From Chryseobacterium sp. G0201 (lineage in GTDB: Bacteria; Bacteroidota; Bacteroidia; Flavobacteriales; Weeksellaceae): 64,000 bases of DNA. Made by a program: the position numbers and the translations under genes. Under the pieces are notes generated by a model that saw nothing but the letters and a program-made list of their open reading frames with translations, searched no databases and had not been told where the DNA came from. The stretch spans positions 4,402,001-4,466,000 of the forward strand of contig NZ_CP033917.1 in assembly GCF_003815655.1 (NCBI RefSeq). Reading direction: 5' to 3'. Positions 8,300 through 16,485 of this stretch are shown in pieces (position 1 is the stretch's first letter; every line of letters begins with the position of its first letter).

Positions 8300-9652
8300 T
8301 TAATTACCTAAAAACTCTTCCAAAGAAACCGTTTTCTGTTCTCCGGCTGCAAGATCTTTATAAGTAATATTTCCGTTTTTAAGTTCTTCTTCGCCTAAGA
8401 AAACAAGGTTTTTAATTCCTTTCTTTTCTGCGTAGGTAAATTGTTTTCCGATTTTTGCATTTTCGGGATATAATTCTGCTGAAATTCCTTTTTCTCTTAA
8501 CTGCATGATCAATTTTAAAGCTTCCAACGTTTCTTCACCTCCGAAATTAGCAAACAAATATTCAACTTTAGAGGTAGCTTCTTCAGGGAAAAGTCCAAGT
8601 TCTTCTACAACAAGATAAATTCTGTCAAGACCGAAAGAAATTCCTATTCCCGGAATATTTTTTACTCCGAAAACTTCAGTAAGATTGTCATATCTTCCGC
8701 CGCCGCCTATGGAACCCATTTGAACTTCATCAGCTTTTACCTCGAAAATTGCTCCTGTATAATAATCTAATCCTCTCGCCAATGTAATATCAAAAACAAG
8801 ATTCTGGATATCAACACCAAGACTTATAGATTTTGTTAAAACAAATTCTAATTCTTCAACTCCTTTTGTTCCAACTTCATTTCCTACAAACTTTTCTTTT
8901 AATTGAAGTAGATTTTCAAGCGCATCATCAGATTGAGTGAATAGGAAATCTAATTTATCAATCGATTCCTGAGAAATTTCTCTTTCTAATAATTCTTTAA
9001 CAACACCTTCTTTTCCAATTTTATCAAGCTTATCAAGAGCTACGGTGAAATCAATCAATTTATCTGTAATTCCTGCATATTCAGCTAAACCGGAAAGAAT
9101 TTTCCTGTTGTTTAAATGAATTGTCACAGGAACTTTTAAGTCCGCAAATGATTTTAAGTATAATTGAACCAAATCTACTTCCTGAAAAAGGCTTTCACTT
9201 CCTACAACGTCTGCATCACACTGATAAAACTCTCTAAACCTTCCTTTTTGAGGACGATCTGCTCTCCAAACCGGCTGGATCTGGTAACGTTTGTAAGGGA
9301 AAGTTAATTTCCCGTGATTCATAGCTACGAATCTTGCAAAAGGTACGGTAAGGTCGTAACGAAGAGCTTTATCTGAAATTTGAGACGTAAGTTTTTGATG
9401 ACTTTTATTATCCCAATCTTCCTGATTTACTTTAGAGGTATAATCTCCTGAATTTAAAATTTTAAAAATCAAGCGATCTCCTTCTTCTCCGTATTTCCCT
9501 GTCAATGTTGAAAGATTTTCAAAGCTTGGTGTTTCCAATGGCTGGAATCCAAATAATTCGAAGTTCTTTTGTAAAATATTAATGATATATTTTCTTCTTG
9601 AAACTTCTTCTGCTGTAAAATCTCTCGTCCCTTTTGCTAAACTTGGTTTCAT
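8300..9652 (-). CDS. hisS: Histidyl-tRNA synthetase
   Basis: Class II aminoacyl-tRNA synthetase that charges tRNA-His in the cytoplasm. The 450 aa contain motif 2 (GRFREFYQCDADVVG), the histidine-specific LDYYTGAIFEV and GGGGRYDNL signatures, and the C-terminal anticodon-binding domain (VEYLFANFGGEE to the end). Start ATG 9652. A -7 box TATTTTTG lies at 9701-9694 on the minus strand, followed by an AT-rich leader of about 40 nt with ATCAATTAT repeats. It is followed at 4 bp by a GNAT gene. Confidence 0.97.
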   Translation of the reverse strand: MKPSLAKGTRDFTAEEVSRRKYIINILQKNFELFGFQPLETPSFENLSTLTGKYGEEGDRLIFKILNSGDYTSKVNQEDWDNKSHQKLTSQISDKALRYDLTVPFARFVAMNHGKLTFPYKRYQIQPVWRADRPQKGRFREFYQCDADVVGSESLFQEVDLVQLYLKSFADLKVPVTIHLNNRKILSGLAEYAGITDKLIDFTVALDKLDKIGKEGVVKELLEREISQESIDKLDFLFTQSDDALENLLQLKEKFVGNEVGTKGVEELEFVLTKSISLGVDIQNLVFDITLARGLDYYTGAIFEVKADEVQMGSIGGGGRYDNLTEVFGVKNIPGIGISFGLDRIYLVVEELGLFPEEATSKVEYLFANFGGEETLEALKLIMQLREKGISAELYPENAKIGKQFTYAEKKGIKNLVFLGEEELKNGNITYKDLAAGEQKTVSLEEFLGN

Positions 9653-9730
9653 TTTATAATTGATAAATGATGATTAATAATTGATAAGTCTTGCAAAAAT
9701 AAGGAATTGAAAGGACTTTTTAAACTTCAT

Positions 9731-9760
9731 AAAAAAGTCGAAGAATGAATTCTCCGACTT
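9731..9760 (-). terminator. Terminator of the ssb-HRDC operon
   Basis: On the minus strand AAGTCGGAGAA pairs with TTCTTCGACTT (9760-9735) across a TTCA loop, then runs into TTTT. It lies downstream of the HRDC gene and upstream of hisS. Confidence 0.85.
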
Positions 9761-9806
9761 CTCATTTTTATTTTCATCATTTGTGTTCTGTTGATCTATG
9801 AAAAAT

Positions 9807-10268
9807 TCAGATACTTTCGAGAATTTCTAATATTTCTTCACCATAATTTTCAATTTTATGTTTTCCGAAACCTTTGATATCGAGTAACTCTTCTTTTTTT
9901 GCGGGCTTATATTTGGCAACAGACATTAGTTCTTTATTGGTTGCAATAAAGTATGTAGGCAGATTTTGTTCTTTTGCTTTTTCTGAGCGCCATAACTTTA
10001 AGGCATCTAAAATTTTCTCTTCATCGTAGCTAAGTGTATCATCTTCGAGAGAATATTTGGCTGTTTTGGTTTCTTTTACAATATTTAAAGTTTGTTTTAG
10101 CCTTAATTCTTCAAAATATAGAATAACAGACCAATAATTTTCATCAGATACAAATGCAGTTTCTACTTTAATGATTTCATGAGATTCAAGAAAACGGTCA
10201 AGCGTTTCCTGATCCTGATAAAGAAATTCTTCAGGTAACCTTACTTTAAAAACTTTTACTTTCATCAT
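9807..10268 (-). CDS. HRDC domain protein
   Basis: A 153-residue protein ending in an HRDC domain (about residues 78-153: ILDALKLWRSEKAKEQNLP, YFIATNKELMSVAKYKP, LLDIKGFGKHKIENYGEEI). HRDC is a helical nucleic-acid-binding module normally attached to RecQ or RNase D; here it has no helicase. The N-terminal 75 residues are unassigned. It starts 14 bp after the ssb stop, so it probably acts with SSB on DNA. A full RecQ with its own HRDC is at 38931-41135. Confidence 0.85.
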   Translation of the reverse strand: MMKVKVFKVRLPEEFLYQDQETLDRFLESHEIIKVETAFVSDENYWSVILYFEELRLKQTLNIVKETKTAKYSLEDDTLSYDEEKILDALKLWRSEKAKEQNLPTYFIATNKELMSVAKYKPAKKEELLDIKGFGKHKIENYGEEILEILESI

Positions 10269-10282
10269 TTGTGTTTTTACTG

Positions 10283-10615
10283 TTATTTGCCTCCTAATAA
10301 TAAGATCTCATCTACTCTAATCTCAGTAATATATCTTTTCACTCCATCTTTATCATCATAAGATCTGTACGTTAATTTTCCTTCAATAGCGATCTCTTTT
10401 CCTTTGGGAACATATTTTTGAAAGATCTCTGTAACCTTCCCGAAAGCCACCAGATTGTGCCATTGTGTTTCTTCTACTTTTTCACCTTTTGCATTGGTAT
10501 AATGCTCAGTTGTTGCTAAAGACACAGTTGCCTTTACAGCCCCACTATCAAAGTTTACAATTTCTACTTCTTTCCCTGTATAACCGATCAGGGTTACTTT
10601 GTTTCTTAGTGACAT
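10283..10615 (-). CDS. ssb: Single-stranded DNA-binding protein, short form
   Basis: An OB-fold SSB of 110 aa. MSLRNKVTLIGYTGKEVEI opens the fold; WHNLVAFGKVTEIFQKYVPKG and IEGKLTYRSYDDKDG carry the conserved aromatic and basic positions. It ends at LLLGGK directly after the OB fold, so it lacks the Gly/Pro-rich linker and acidic C-terminal tip used by housekeeping SSBs (about 170-180 aa) to recruit repair proteins. It is probably a second, specialised SSB. First gene of an operon with the HRDC protein. Confidence 0.92.
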   Translation of the reverse strand: MSLRNKVTLIGYTGKEVEIVNFDSGAVKATVSLATTEHYTNAKGEKVEETQWHNLVAFGKVTEIFQKYVPKGKEIAIEGKLTYRSYDDKDGVKRYITEIRVDEILLLGGK

Positions 10616-10764
10616 AACTTTATAATTTTTAAGATTAATAATTCAGATAAGAGACGTTCACTGTTTTCTCAAATCTCTATGGCAAAGATTGTAGAAATTG
10701 AAAATCAGAATCGGTATAAAACTATTTAAATTCGTTTGTAGTCGTTTACAATCGGATAATTATG

Positions 10765-10772
10765 TATATTTG
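10765..10772 (+). promoter_or_regulatory. -7 box upstream of broken gene
   Basis: TATATTTG fits TAnnTTTG and lies 15 bp before the ATG at 10788. It may now drive the downstream HPP operon. Confidence 0.4.
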
Positions 10773-10787
10773 AATAAAGATTATGAT

Positions 10788-11027
10788 ATGAAAAGGGATA
10801 TCAATATTTTTGAGTTTCTTCTCAATTTGGGATTGGCAAAAAAGCGCGCGAGATTGAACTAGAAAATATTTTCAGATTAGAAGCTCCCGAATATGCTATG
10901 GATTTTTGATGAAGAAACACAAGTTAAAAACCTCGATCAGATCATTGAATATGGTAAAAGACAGTCTGAACTTATTCTTAAAAATACAACCTTTCACAGA
11001 AAATTTAATTCAAATTATAAAAAATAA
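10788..11027 (+). pseudogene. Small gene broken by two compensating frameshifts
   Basis: Reading from ATG 10788 gives MKRDINIFEFLLNLGLAKK. A shift at the A6 run (10838-10843) is needed to continue as AREIELENIFRLEAPEYAM. A second shift at the T5 run near 10903-10907 returns to the first frame as DEETQVKNLDQIIEYG and on to a TAA at 11025-11027. The repaired product would be about 79 aa, helical and charged; I do not recognise it. Both lesions are in homopolymers, so mutation and sequencing error are both possible. This explains the apparently empty stretch before the HPP gene. Confidence 0.6.
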
Positions 11028-11037
11028 AGAAGAATAA

Positions 11038-11634
11038 ATGAAGAAGACAATAAAAAGAACATTCAGAGTCTCAAAATATGTGATTTATAAAGAAACGCTG
11101 GTTGATTATAAAGAGCATTTCTGGTCGTTTTTAGGAGCATTTTTTGGAATTGGAATTATTGCATTCATCCAGTCTTATCAGTTATTACAGGCGGAAAATG
11201 TATTTCTGATCGGTTCTTTTGGGGCATCAAGTGTGTTGATCTACGGAGCCATTCAAAGTCCGTTGGCACAGCCCAGAAATTTAATTGGCGGTCATGTACT
11301 TTCTGCCATTGTCGGCGTTACGATTTATAAAATTGTCCCTGATATTATTTGGTTATCCGCTCCGTTAGCAGTTGCATTTTCGATCATATTAATGCAATAC
11401 ACGAAAACTCTGCATCCACCGGGCGGTGCAACAGCTTTGATCGCTGTAAGCTCAACCGGAAAGATCCCTGAATTAGGGTATTGGTACGTGATTTCCCCTG
11501 TTTTGTCGGGTTGTATTATATTATTGATTGTTGCACTATTTTTCAACAATCTCACGGCAAACAGAAGCTACCCTACCCACAACAGGCTGATCAAATTATT
11601 AAGAAAAAAACATACACACAGAATGAAAAAGTAA
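11038..11634 (+). CDS. HPP family integral membrane protein
   Basis: A 198-aa protein with about four membrane segments after a 30-residue cytoplasmic start. It carries the family signature LHPPGGATALIAV (about residues 125-137). HPP proteins are poorly characterised; a plant relative has been linked to nitrite transport, which is only a hint here. The C-terminus is short and basic. First intact gene of an operon of closely spaced plus-strand genes; the next begins 6 bp after its stop. Confidence 0.88.
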   Translation: MKKTIKRTFRVSKYVIYKETLVDYKEHFWSFLGAFFGIGIIAFIQSYQLLQAENVFLIGSFGASSVLIYGAIQSPLAQPRNLIGGHVLSAIVGVTIYKIVPDIIWLSAPLAVAFSIILMQYTKTLHPPGGATALIAVSSTGKIPELGYWYVISPVLSGCIILLIVALFFNNLTANRSYPTHNRLIKLLRKKHTHRMKK

Positions 11635-11640
11635 AAAATT

Positions 11641-11985
11641 ATGGATTGTCTTGAATGTGGCGAAAAAATTATCGGTCGGTCAGATAAAAAATTCTGCAAC
11701 GATGCCTGCCGAAATGCCTATAACAATAAGCAGAATAAAGATTCTAATAATTTTATGCGAAATGTAAATAATAAACTTCGCAAAAATTACCGGATCTTAG
11801 GAGAAATCAATGTTGACGGTAAAACTAAAGTTCCTAAACCTAAATTAGTTGGCTTGGGTTTTGATTTTGATTATTTCACCAATATAAAAGTATATAAAAA
11901 TGGTTCCGAATACAAATTCATCTATGATTACGGCTATAAATTGCTGGAAGATGATTTTGTTTTAATTGTAAAAAATCAAGCATAA
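11641..11985 (+). CDS. Zn-ribbon protein (DUF2116-like)
   Basis: A 114-residue protein whose first 25 residues form a zinc finger: Cys3-x2-Cys6, Cys19-x3-Cys23 in CLECGEKIIGRSDKKFCNDA. The rest is a small basic-to-beta domain ending in KLLEDDFVLIVKNQA. Zinc binding is likely; nucleic-acid binding is plausible but not shown. It sits 6 bp after the HPP gene and 26 bp before the epimerase gene, so it is co-transcribed. Confidence 0.75.
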   Translation: MDCLECGEKIIGRSDKKFCNDACRNAYNNKQNKDSNNFMRNVNNKLRKNYRILGEINVDGKTKVPKPKLVGLGFDFDYFTNIKVYKNGSEYKFIYDYGYKLLEDDFVLIVKNQA

Positions 11986-12011
11986 TCGATACCAAACTAA
12001 ATTTAATTATT

Positions 12012-12920
12012 ATGAAAGAAGTTGTTTTGATCACAGGAGCCAATGGAATGGTTGCCCAAGAGCTCTCAAAAAAGCTTGAAAAAGAATATTCCGTCCGATT
12101 TTTAACCCGAAAAAAAAAGCGCGATAATGATTATGAATGGGACATAAAAAATGGAAAGATCGATGAATCTGCCTTTGAAAATGTAGCCCATATTATTCAT
12201 TTAGCTGGCGCCAACATTTCCGAAAAACGCTGGACTGATGATCGAAAGAAAGAGTTAATTTCAAGCCGTGTAGATTCTGCAAAATTGCTTTTAGACACTT
12301 TAAGGAAAAAAAATAGTAAACTTAAATCTTTCATTTCAGCTTCAGGAATTAATTATTACGGAACCAAAACAACAGAAAAAATTTACACAGAAGATGACGC
12401 ACCCGGAAATGATTTTCTAAGTGAAGTTGTTGTTCTTTGGGAAAGATCTGCTGATGATTTTAAAGAACAGAATCTTGCTGAAAGAGTTGTAAAAATACGT
12501 ACAGCGGTGGTGCTTTCAGAAAAAGAAGGCGCTTTAAAAAAGATGTTGCCTACGATAGAATTGGGTATCGGTTCGCCTCTCGGAAGCGGAAAACAGTACA
12601 TGCCTTGGATTCATGTGAAGGATATTTGCTCTATTTATGAATTTGCTTTAAAAAATTCAAATATAGAAGGCGCTTACAATGCCAACTCACCACAACATAC
12701 AACAAACGAAAATTTAACTACGAAAATTGCAGAAGTGGTTAAAAAGCCATTATTTATGCCAAATGTTCCGAGTTTTGTTTTAAAATTGATATTTGGAGAA
12801 TTGGCAGACGCTTTGCTGGAAGGTTCTAGAGCATCTTCACAAAAAATTCAGGATGCAGGATTTCAGTTTGAATTCACAGATTTGAAGGGAGCGTTGGAAG
12901 ATCTGTTAAAAAAGAAATAA
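12012..12920 (+). CDS. TIGR01777-family epimerase (SDR39U1/YfcH)
   Basis: An atypical short-chain dehydrogenase of 302 aa. It has the nucleotide-binding loop ITGANGMVAQEL (glycine motif, residues 7-18), HLAGANISEKRW, the SASGINYYG segment holding the active-site Tyr region, and the C-terminal DUF1731 portion with PNVPSFVLKLIFGELAD. The family binds NADP(H); the substrate is unknown. Central gene of the 11038-14148 operon. Confidence 0.9.
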   Translation: MKEVVLITGANGMVAQELSKKLEKEYSVRFLTRKKKRDNDYEWDIKNGKIDESAFENVAHIIHLAGANISEKRWTDDRKKELISSRVDSAKLLLDTLRKKNSKLKSFISASGINYYGTKTTEKIYTEDDAPGNDFLSEVVVLWERSADDFKEQNLAERVVKIRTAVVLSEKEGALKKMLPTIELGIGSPLGSGKQYMPWIHVKDICSIYEFALKNSNIEGAYNANSPQHTTNENLTTKIAEVVKKPLFMPNVPSFVLKLIFGELADALLEGSRASSQKIQDAGFQFEFTDLKGALEDLLKKK

Positions 12921-12941
12921 ATTAAAAAAATAACGAAATTT

Positions 12942-13514
12942 ATGAAACTGCTATTTTCATTAGGTCTTTGTTTATCATTATCTATGACGGCTTTTGCTCA
13001 GAAAAAAGAAACGTCAAGTTCAAAAGAAAAAGCAATTATTGAGCATTTTAAGAATGATTACAAAAAGAAAAACTATAAAAAATTTGAAGGTAAAATAACG
13101 GTTAAAGATAATTTTGTACAGTTTGATGAGAAGATTATTAATTACAACAAACCTGATAAAACAACAAAATTACTTTTACAGGAAGGCATTATTTATCCTC
13201 AACTTCTGACCGATTATCAAATGGAAAAATTTCTGGATGAAACGACCGATAAAACTCAAAAAAGATATTTGAAACTTCAAAAAGATCCACGCGCTTCTTT
13301 TGATGTAAATAATATGAGGATCAACAGTTCTGATGAACTCGTTTCTTTAAGTACAGATCCAAAAATCAAGAGATTTAAGTTAGTCTGTAATGACAGTAAA
13401 ATTCCAGGAACGCCTATTTACATCATCGAATTGACAAATAAAGGTGCAACAAAAGAGACTTCTTCTGAAGAGTTTATTAAGAATTCTAAACTAACTTATC
13501 TTAAACAATTATAA
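12942..13514 (+). CDS. Secreted protein of unknown function
   Basis: A 190-residue protein starting with a clear signal peptide (MKLLFSLGLCLSLSMTAFAQ, cleavage after AFA-Q). The mature part is lysine-rich and mixed alpha/beta, with no cysteine framework and no motif I recognise. It is probably periplasmic. It begins 21 bp after the epimerase stop, in the same operon. Confidence 0.72.
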   Translation: MKLLFSLGLCLSLSMTAFAQKKETSSSKEKAIIEHFKNDYKKKNYKKFEGKITVKDNFVQFDEKIINYNKPDKTTKLLLQEGIIYPQLLTDYQMEKFLDETTDKTQKRYLKLQKDPRASFDVNNMRINSSDELVSLSTDPKIKRFKLVCNDSKIPGTPIYIIELTNKGATKETSSEEFIKNSKLTYLKQL

Positions 13515-13566
13515 TGGATATTAAAATCCATTATTCATCAAAAAATTAATATAGAAAACATTTCTA

Positions 13567-14148
13567 ATGCAAAATAGCAAAGTAAAGATCTTAAAAACAG
13601 AAATTTTATCGGACAATTGGTATACTTTAAATAAAATCACCTTCGAAAAAACAAAAAGAGACGGCTCCTCAGAGATTCAAAGCCGTGAAGCCTATGACAG
13701 AGGAAATGGGGCTACAATTTTACTCTATAATAAAGATCAAAATACTGTTATTTTGACTAAACAATTTCGATTACCTACTTACATCAATGGCAACTCAGAC
13801 GGAATGCTTATTGAAACATGTGCCGGATTATTAGACAACGACAATCCCGAAGAATGCATAAAAAGGGAAACCGAAGAAGAAACCGGCTACAAGATCTCAA
13901 AAGTTGAAAAAGTTTTTGAATCTTACATGTCGCCAGGTTCAGTAACTGAAATTCTACATTTCTTCATAGCTGAATATTCTAAGGAAATGAAAACCACTGA
14001 CGGCGGCGGACTTGAGGAGGAAGGAGAAGATATTGAAGTTTTAGAGCTTTCTTTTGATGAAACCCTAGCGATGATAGATTCTGGCGAGATCAAGGATGCT
14101 AAGACGATTATGCTGTTGCAGCATGTGAGGGTGAAAAATATTATGTAG
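13567..14148 (+). CDS. nudK: Nudix hydrolase, NudK type
   Basis: A 193-aa Nudix hydrolase that splits a nucleoside diphosphate linked to a sugar; GDP-mannose is the substrate of the closest named family, NudK. The N-terminal beta region (REAYDRGNGATILLYN) is followed by FRLPTYINGNSDGMLIE and a Nudix box around residues 87-109 (AGLLDNDNPEECIKRETEEE then TGYKI), with the metal-binding Glu cluster intact. The C-terminal SPGSVTEILHFF is typical of the subgroup. Last intact gene of the operon. Confidence 0.88.
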   Translation: MQNSKVKILKTEILSDNWYTLNKITFEKTKRDGSSEIQSREAYDRGNGATILLYNKDQNTVILTKQFRLPTYINGNSDGMLIETCAGLLDNDNPEECIKRETEEETGYKISKVEKVFESYMSPGSVTEILHFFIAEYSKEMKTTDGGGLEEEGEDIEVLELSFDETLAMIDSGEIKDAKTIMLLQHVRVKNIM

Positions 14149-14172
14149 AATTTAAATATTACCTTAAAATTA

Positions 14173-14715
14173 ATGCCCAAATTTTCAAAAAGAAATGTAA
14201 TAGTCATCCTCTGTTTCATTATCGTATTCTCTCTACAAGACTTTGTATTAAAGCCTATTATAAAAGAAAAATACCTATATGATGACTTAAAAATTTTTTA
14301 AAATTATTCTTGGAAATACACTTTATCAATTTTTGTAATAATTGCAACAATAATTATTTTCAAAATAAAAAAATCACTTAAATTAGATCAAATTCCAGTA
14401 ATTATTTTAGCTCTTATAATCTTTGGAAGTAGTTTTTATTTCGGAGTACACAACCTTATTGATAACTCAATACTTTACATAAATTCAATAACGGAAGGAT
14501 CAAGAATTGTAAAAACCTATCAAGTAATTAATCATAAAGAGAATCAAATCTTTTGGTTAAATAGTAATGAGTCTATTCACGATACAGATGATTTAGAAAA
14601 AATTAATAAAAGTAGAATTAGAAAAAATTTAAAATCTATTTTTGAATTTAAAAACAAGGATACTGTTAAAGTAACTTTTAATAAAGGACTAATAAATGTA
14701 CATTATCTTAAATAA
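14173..14715 (+). pseudogene. Membrane protein gene with one in-frame TAA
   Basis: One reading frame runs from ATG 14173 to TAA 14713-14715 (181 codons including stop) and is broken only by TAA at 14299-14301 (codon 43). Before it is a signal-anchor-like start (MPKFSKRNVIVILCFIIVFS). After it come two more hydrophobic stretches (YTLSIFVIIATIIIF and IPVIILALIIFGSSFYFGV) and a soluble tail ending INVHYLK. No start codon exists in the second part, so only 42 residues can be made. I do not recognise the family. It follows the Nudix gene by 24 bp. This explains the otherwise empty 14.15-14.9 kb stretch. Confidence 0.7.
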
Positions 14716-14918
14716 TTTTTTCTCAATTCCATAATAACTTTCACCGATCGGTCTCTTCGAAAAAAAACGTTTTAGAGATCCGTATCCTTCCGCGATCCTG
14801 ATCAAAATTTAATTGAAGTAAGCAATTACTTAAGTTAAATGATTCTAAATATGAGCAGTCATTAAATAGTGACCAAAAAATGACTAATTTCGTATAGACA
14901 ATTCACTAATAAGCACTT

Positions 14919-15449
14919 ATGTATCTTGATGAAAAAATTCTCTCTATCATACTCAGTGATTTTGAACAGGAAAAATTCGGAGCTAAGGAACTGCTGATCG
15001 AAGAAGGCAAGATCGCCCGAAAATTTTACTACGTTGAAAAGGGAGTTACGAGAGGCTGGCTCAATAATGACGGGAAGGAAATCACCTTTCAGTTTATGTT
15101 TGAAGGCGCTTTTATTTCGTCCTGGGAAAGTCTTTTTTATAGTTCGCCAAGTCTTTATAACATTGAAACAATAGAACCTGTCCTAGTTTACAGTGCTTCT
15201 CTTGAAGAGTTCAGACAAAAAATGGAAAACAATCCTTACATCAAAGATTTCTATTACAATAATTTGCAGCAAAGACTTTTAAAATATCAAAAACTATTTA
15301 TTTCAAGAATAAAAGATACCCCTGAAGAGCGATACAATCAATTATTTGAGGAATCACCTGAGATTATCCGCAGAATTCCGCAGCATTATATTGCTTCTTA
15401 TTTGGGGATTACCTCTGTGTCTTTGAGTAGGATCAGGAGTAGAAGATGA
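14919..15449 (+). CDS. Crp/Fnr-family transcription regulator
   Basis: A 176-aa regulator with an N-terminal cyclic-nucleotide-type sensor (KIARKFYYVEKGVTRGWLN, FQFMFEGAFISSWESLFY) and a C-terminal helix-turn-helix (RIPQHYIASYLGITSVSLSR). It belongs to the abundant Bacteroidota group whose ligand is usually unknown. It ends just after the recognition helix (RIRSRR) and is about 15 residues shorter than many relatives. Preceded by about 200 bp with no gene and convergent with the Lrp-type regulator. Targets cannot be inferred. Confidence 0.9.
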   Translation: MYLDEKILSIILSDFEQEKFGAKELLIEEGKIARKFYYVEKGVTRGWLNNDGKEITFQFMFEGAFISSWESLFYSSPSLYNIETIEPVLVYSASLEEFRQKMENNPYIKDFYYNNLQQRLLKYQKLFISRIKDTPEERYNQLFEESPEIIRRIPQHYIASYLGITSVSLSRIRSRR

Positions 15450-15465
15450 TTAAATTTTAAAGTTT

Positions 15466-15927
15466 CTAAATATTCACCCCATAAATATTCTTCACTTCCG
15501 CCATCACAAAAGTACTATGCGTACTTCCGATGGAATCTACAGAGCCCAACTTATTGAACACAAAATCCTGATAATGTTTCATATCCCTTACCTGAACCTT
15601 TAGTAAAAAATCGAAATCTCCAGAAATATTATAACATTCAGCCACTTCATCGATCTGTAAAATATCTTTGACAAATTCATTTCCTACAGAACGGTCATGA
15701 ATTTTCAGTTTGACCTGACAAAAAACGGTAAAACCACGATTCAATTTTTCGGCTTCCAAAACGGCTGCGTAATGTTTAATATAACCGTCTTGTTCCAGCC
15801 TTTTCATTCGCTCAAAAACAGGTGATGGTGAAAGATTAACTTCTTTAGCCAACTCCTTTACAGTCAATTTTGCGTTTTTTTGGAGGATTCTTAACAGTTG
15901 AAGATCCTTTTCATCCAGTCTTTCCAC
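15466..15927 (-). CDS. Lrp/AsnC-family transcription regulator
   Basis: A 153-aa feast/famine regulator. The N-terminal HTH (ILQKNAKLTVKELAKEVNLS with PSPVFERMKRLEQDGYIKHY) is followed by the RAM ligand-binding domain (VAECYNISGDFDFLLKVQVR). The start is GTG 15927; the nearby ATG is out of frame. A -7 box TAAATTTG lies at 15966-15959 on the minus strand. It is divergent from the riboswitch-metE unit, so amino-acid-responsive control of metE is possible but not shown. Confidence 0.93.
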   Translation of the reverse strand: MERLDEKDLQLLRILQKNAKLTVKELAKEVNLSPSPVFERMKRLEQDGYIKHYAAVLEAEKLNRGFTVFCQVKLKIHDRSVGNEFVKDILQIDEVAECYNISGDFDFLLKVQVRDMKHYQDFVFNKLGSVDSIGSTHSTFVMAEVKNIYGVNI

Positions 15928-16097
15928 AGAATAATATTCTTTTTAAGATTAATTTTTTCAAATTTACAGAATAAATACCCATTAAATATTATTTAAACAA
16001 AATATTATCCTTAATTTTTAAACCAAAACCAATCAATTTACTTAAATCAATATCTTTATCCCAGATTTTGTTCTTTAACATACTTCATCAAACGGAA

Positions 16098-16290
16098 AAG
16101 GTTTTACTTAACGTAGATTAATAGGGAATCGTGTGAAAATCACGAGCTGTCGCGCAACTGTAAGTAACACAAAAAGATTTTTGTCCCAGTAAATCCACTG
16201 TGAAAACGGGAAGGATGACAAAAATTGTTACAAGTCAGGAGACCTGCCTGTTCCGAATTGACAATGCTTTCGCGGTTTGAAGCTTTTTGG
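16098..16290 (+). ncRNA. Cobalamin riboswitch
   Basis: The conserved core is present: GGGAATCGTGTGAAAATCAC from 16124, then the GCGCAACTGTAA segment (about 16151-16162), CCACTG, and the B12 box AAGTCAGGAGACCTGCCT (16232-16249). It lies upstream of the B12-independent methionine synthase metE, the classic target that is switched off when cobalamin is available. About 195 nt separate it from the start codon; an AT-rich hairpin (GTTTAAAA/TTTTTAAAC, about 16322-16349) could be the expression platform. The exact boundaries are approximate. Confidence 0.95.
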
Positions 16291-16485
16291 TCATACAGAT
16301 GATACTTTTGAACGTATTTTGGTTTAAAATTTAAATTGATTTTTAAACTAATTCTCTTTATTAAAAGAAAAATTACGTCCTCATTGTATCTACTCTATTT
16401 CTAAAAACGCTCTCTCTTCGACGGCATTCTGAAGCATTCAAAAAGAACTTTACAATTACTATTTAATTAAAAAGTTTAAAAGAAA

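Noticed and set aside
16098..16290. SAM or methionine-type riboswitch before metE
   Set aside because: The B12 box AAGTCAGGAGACCTGCCT and the GCGCAACTGTAA segment identify a cobalamin riboswitch.
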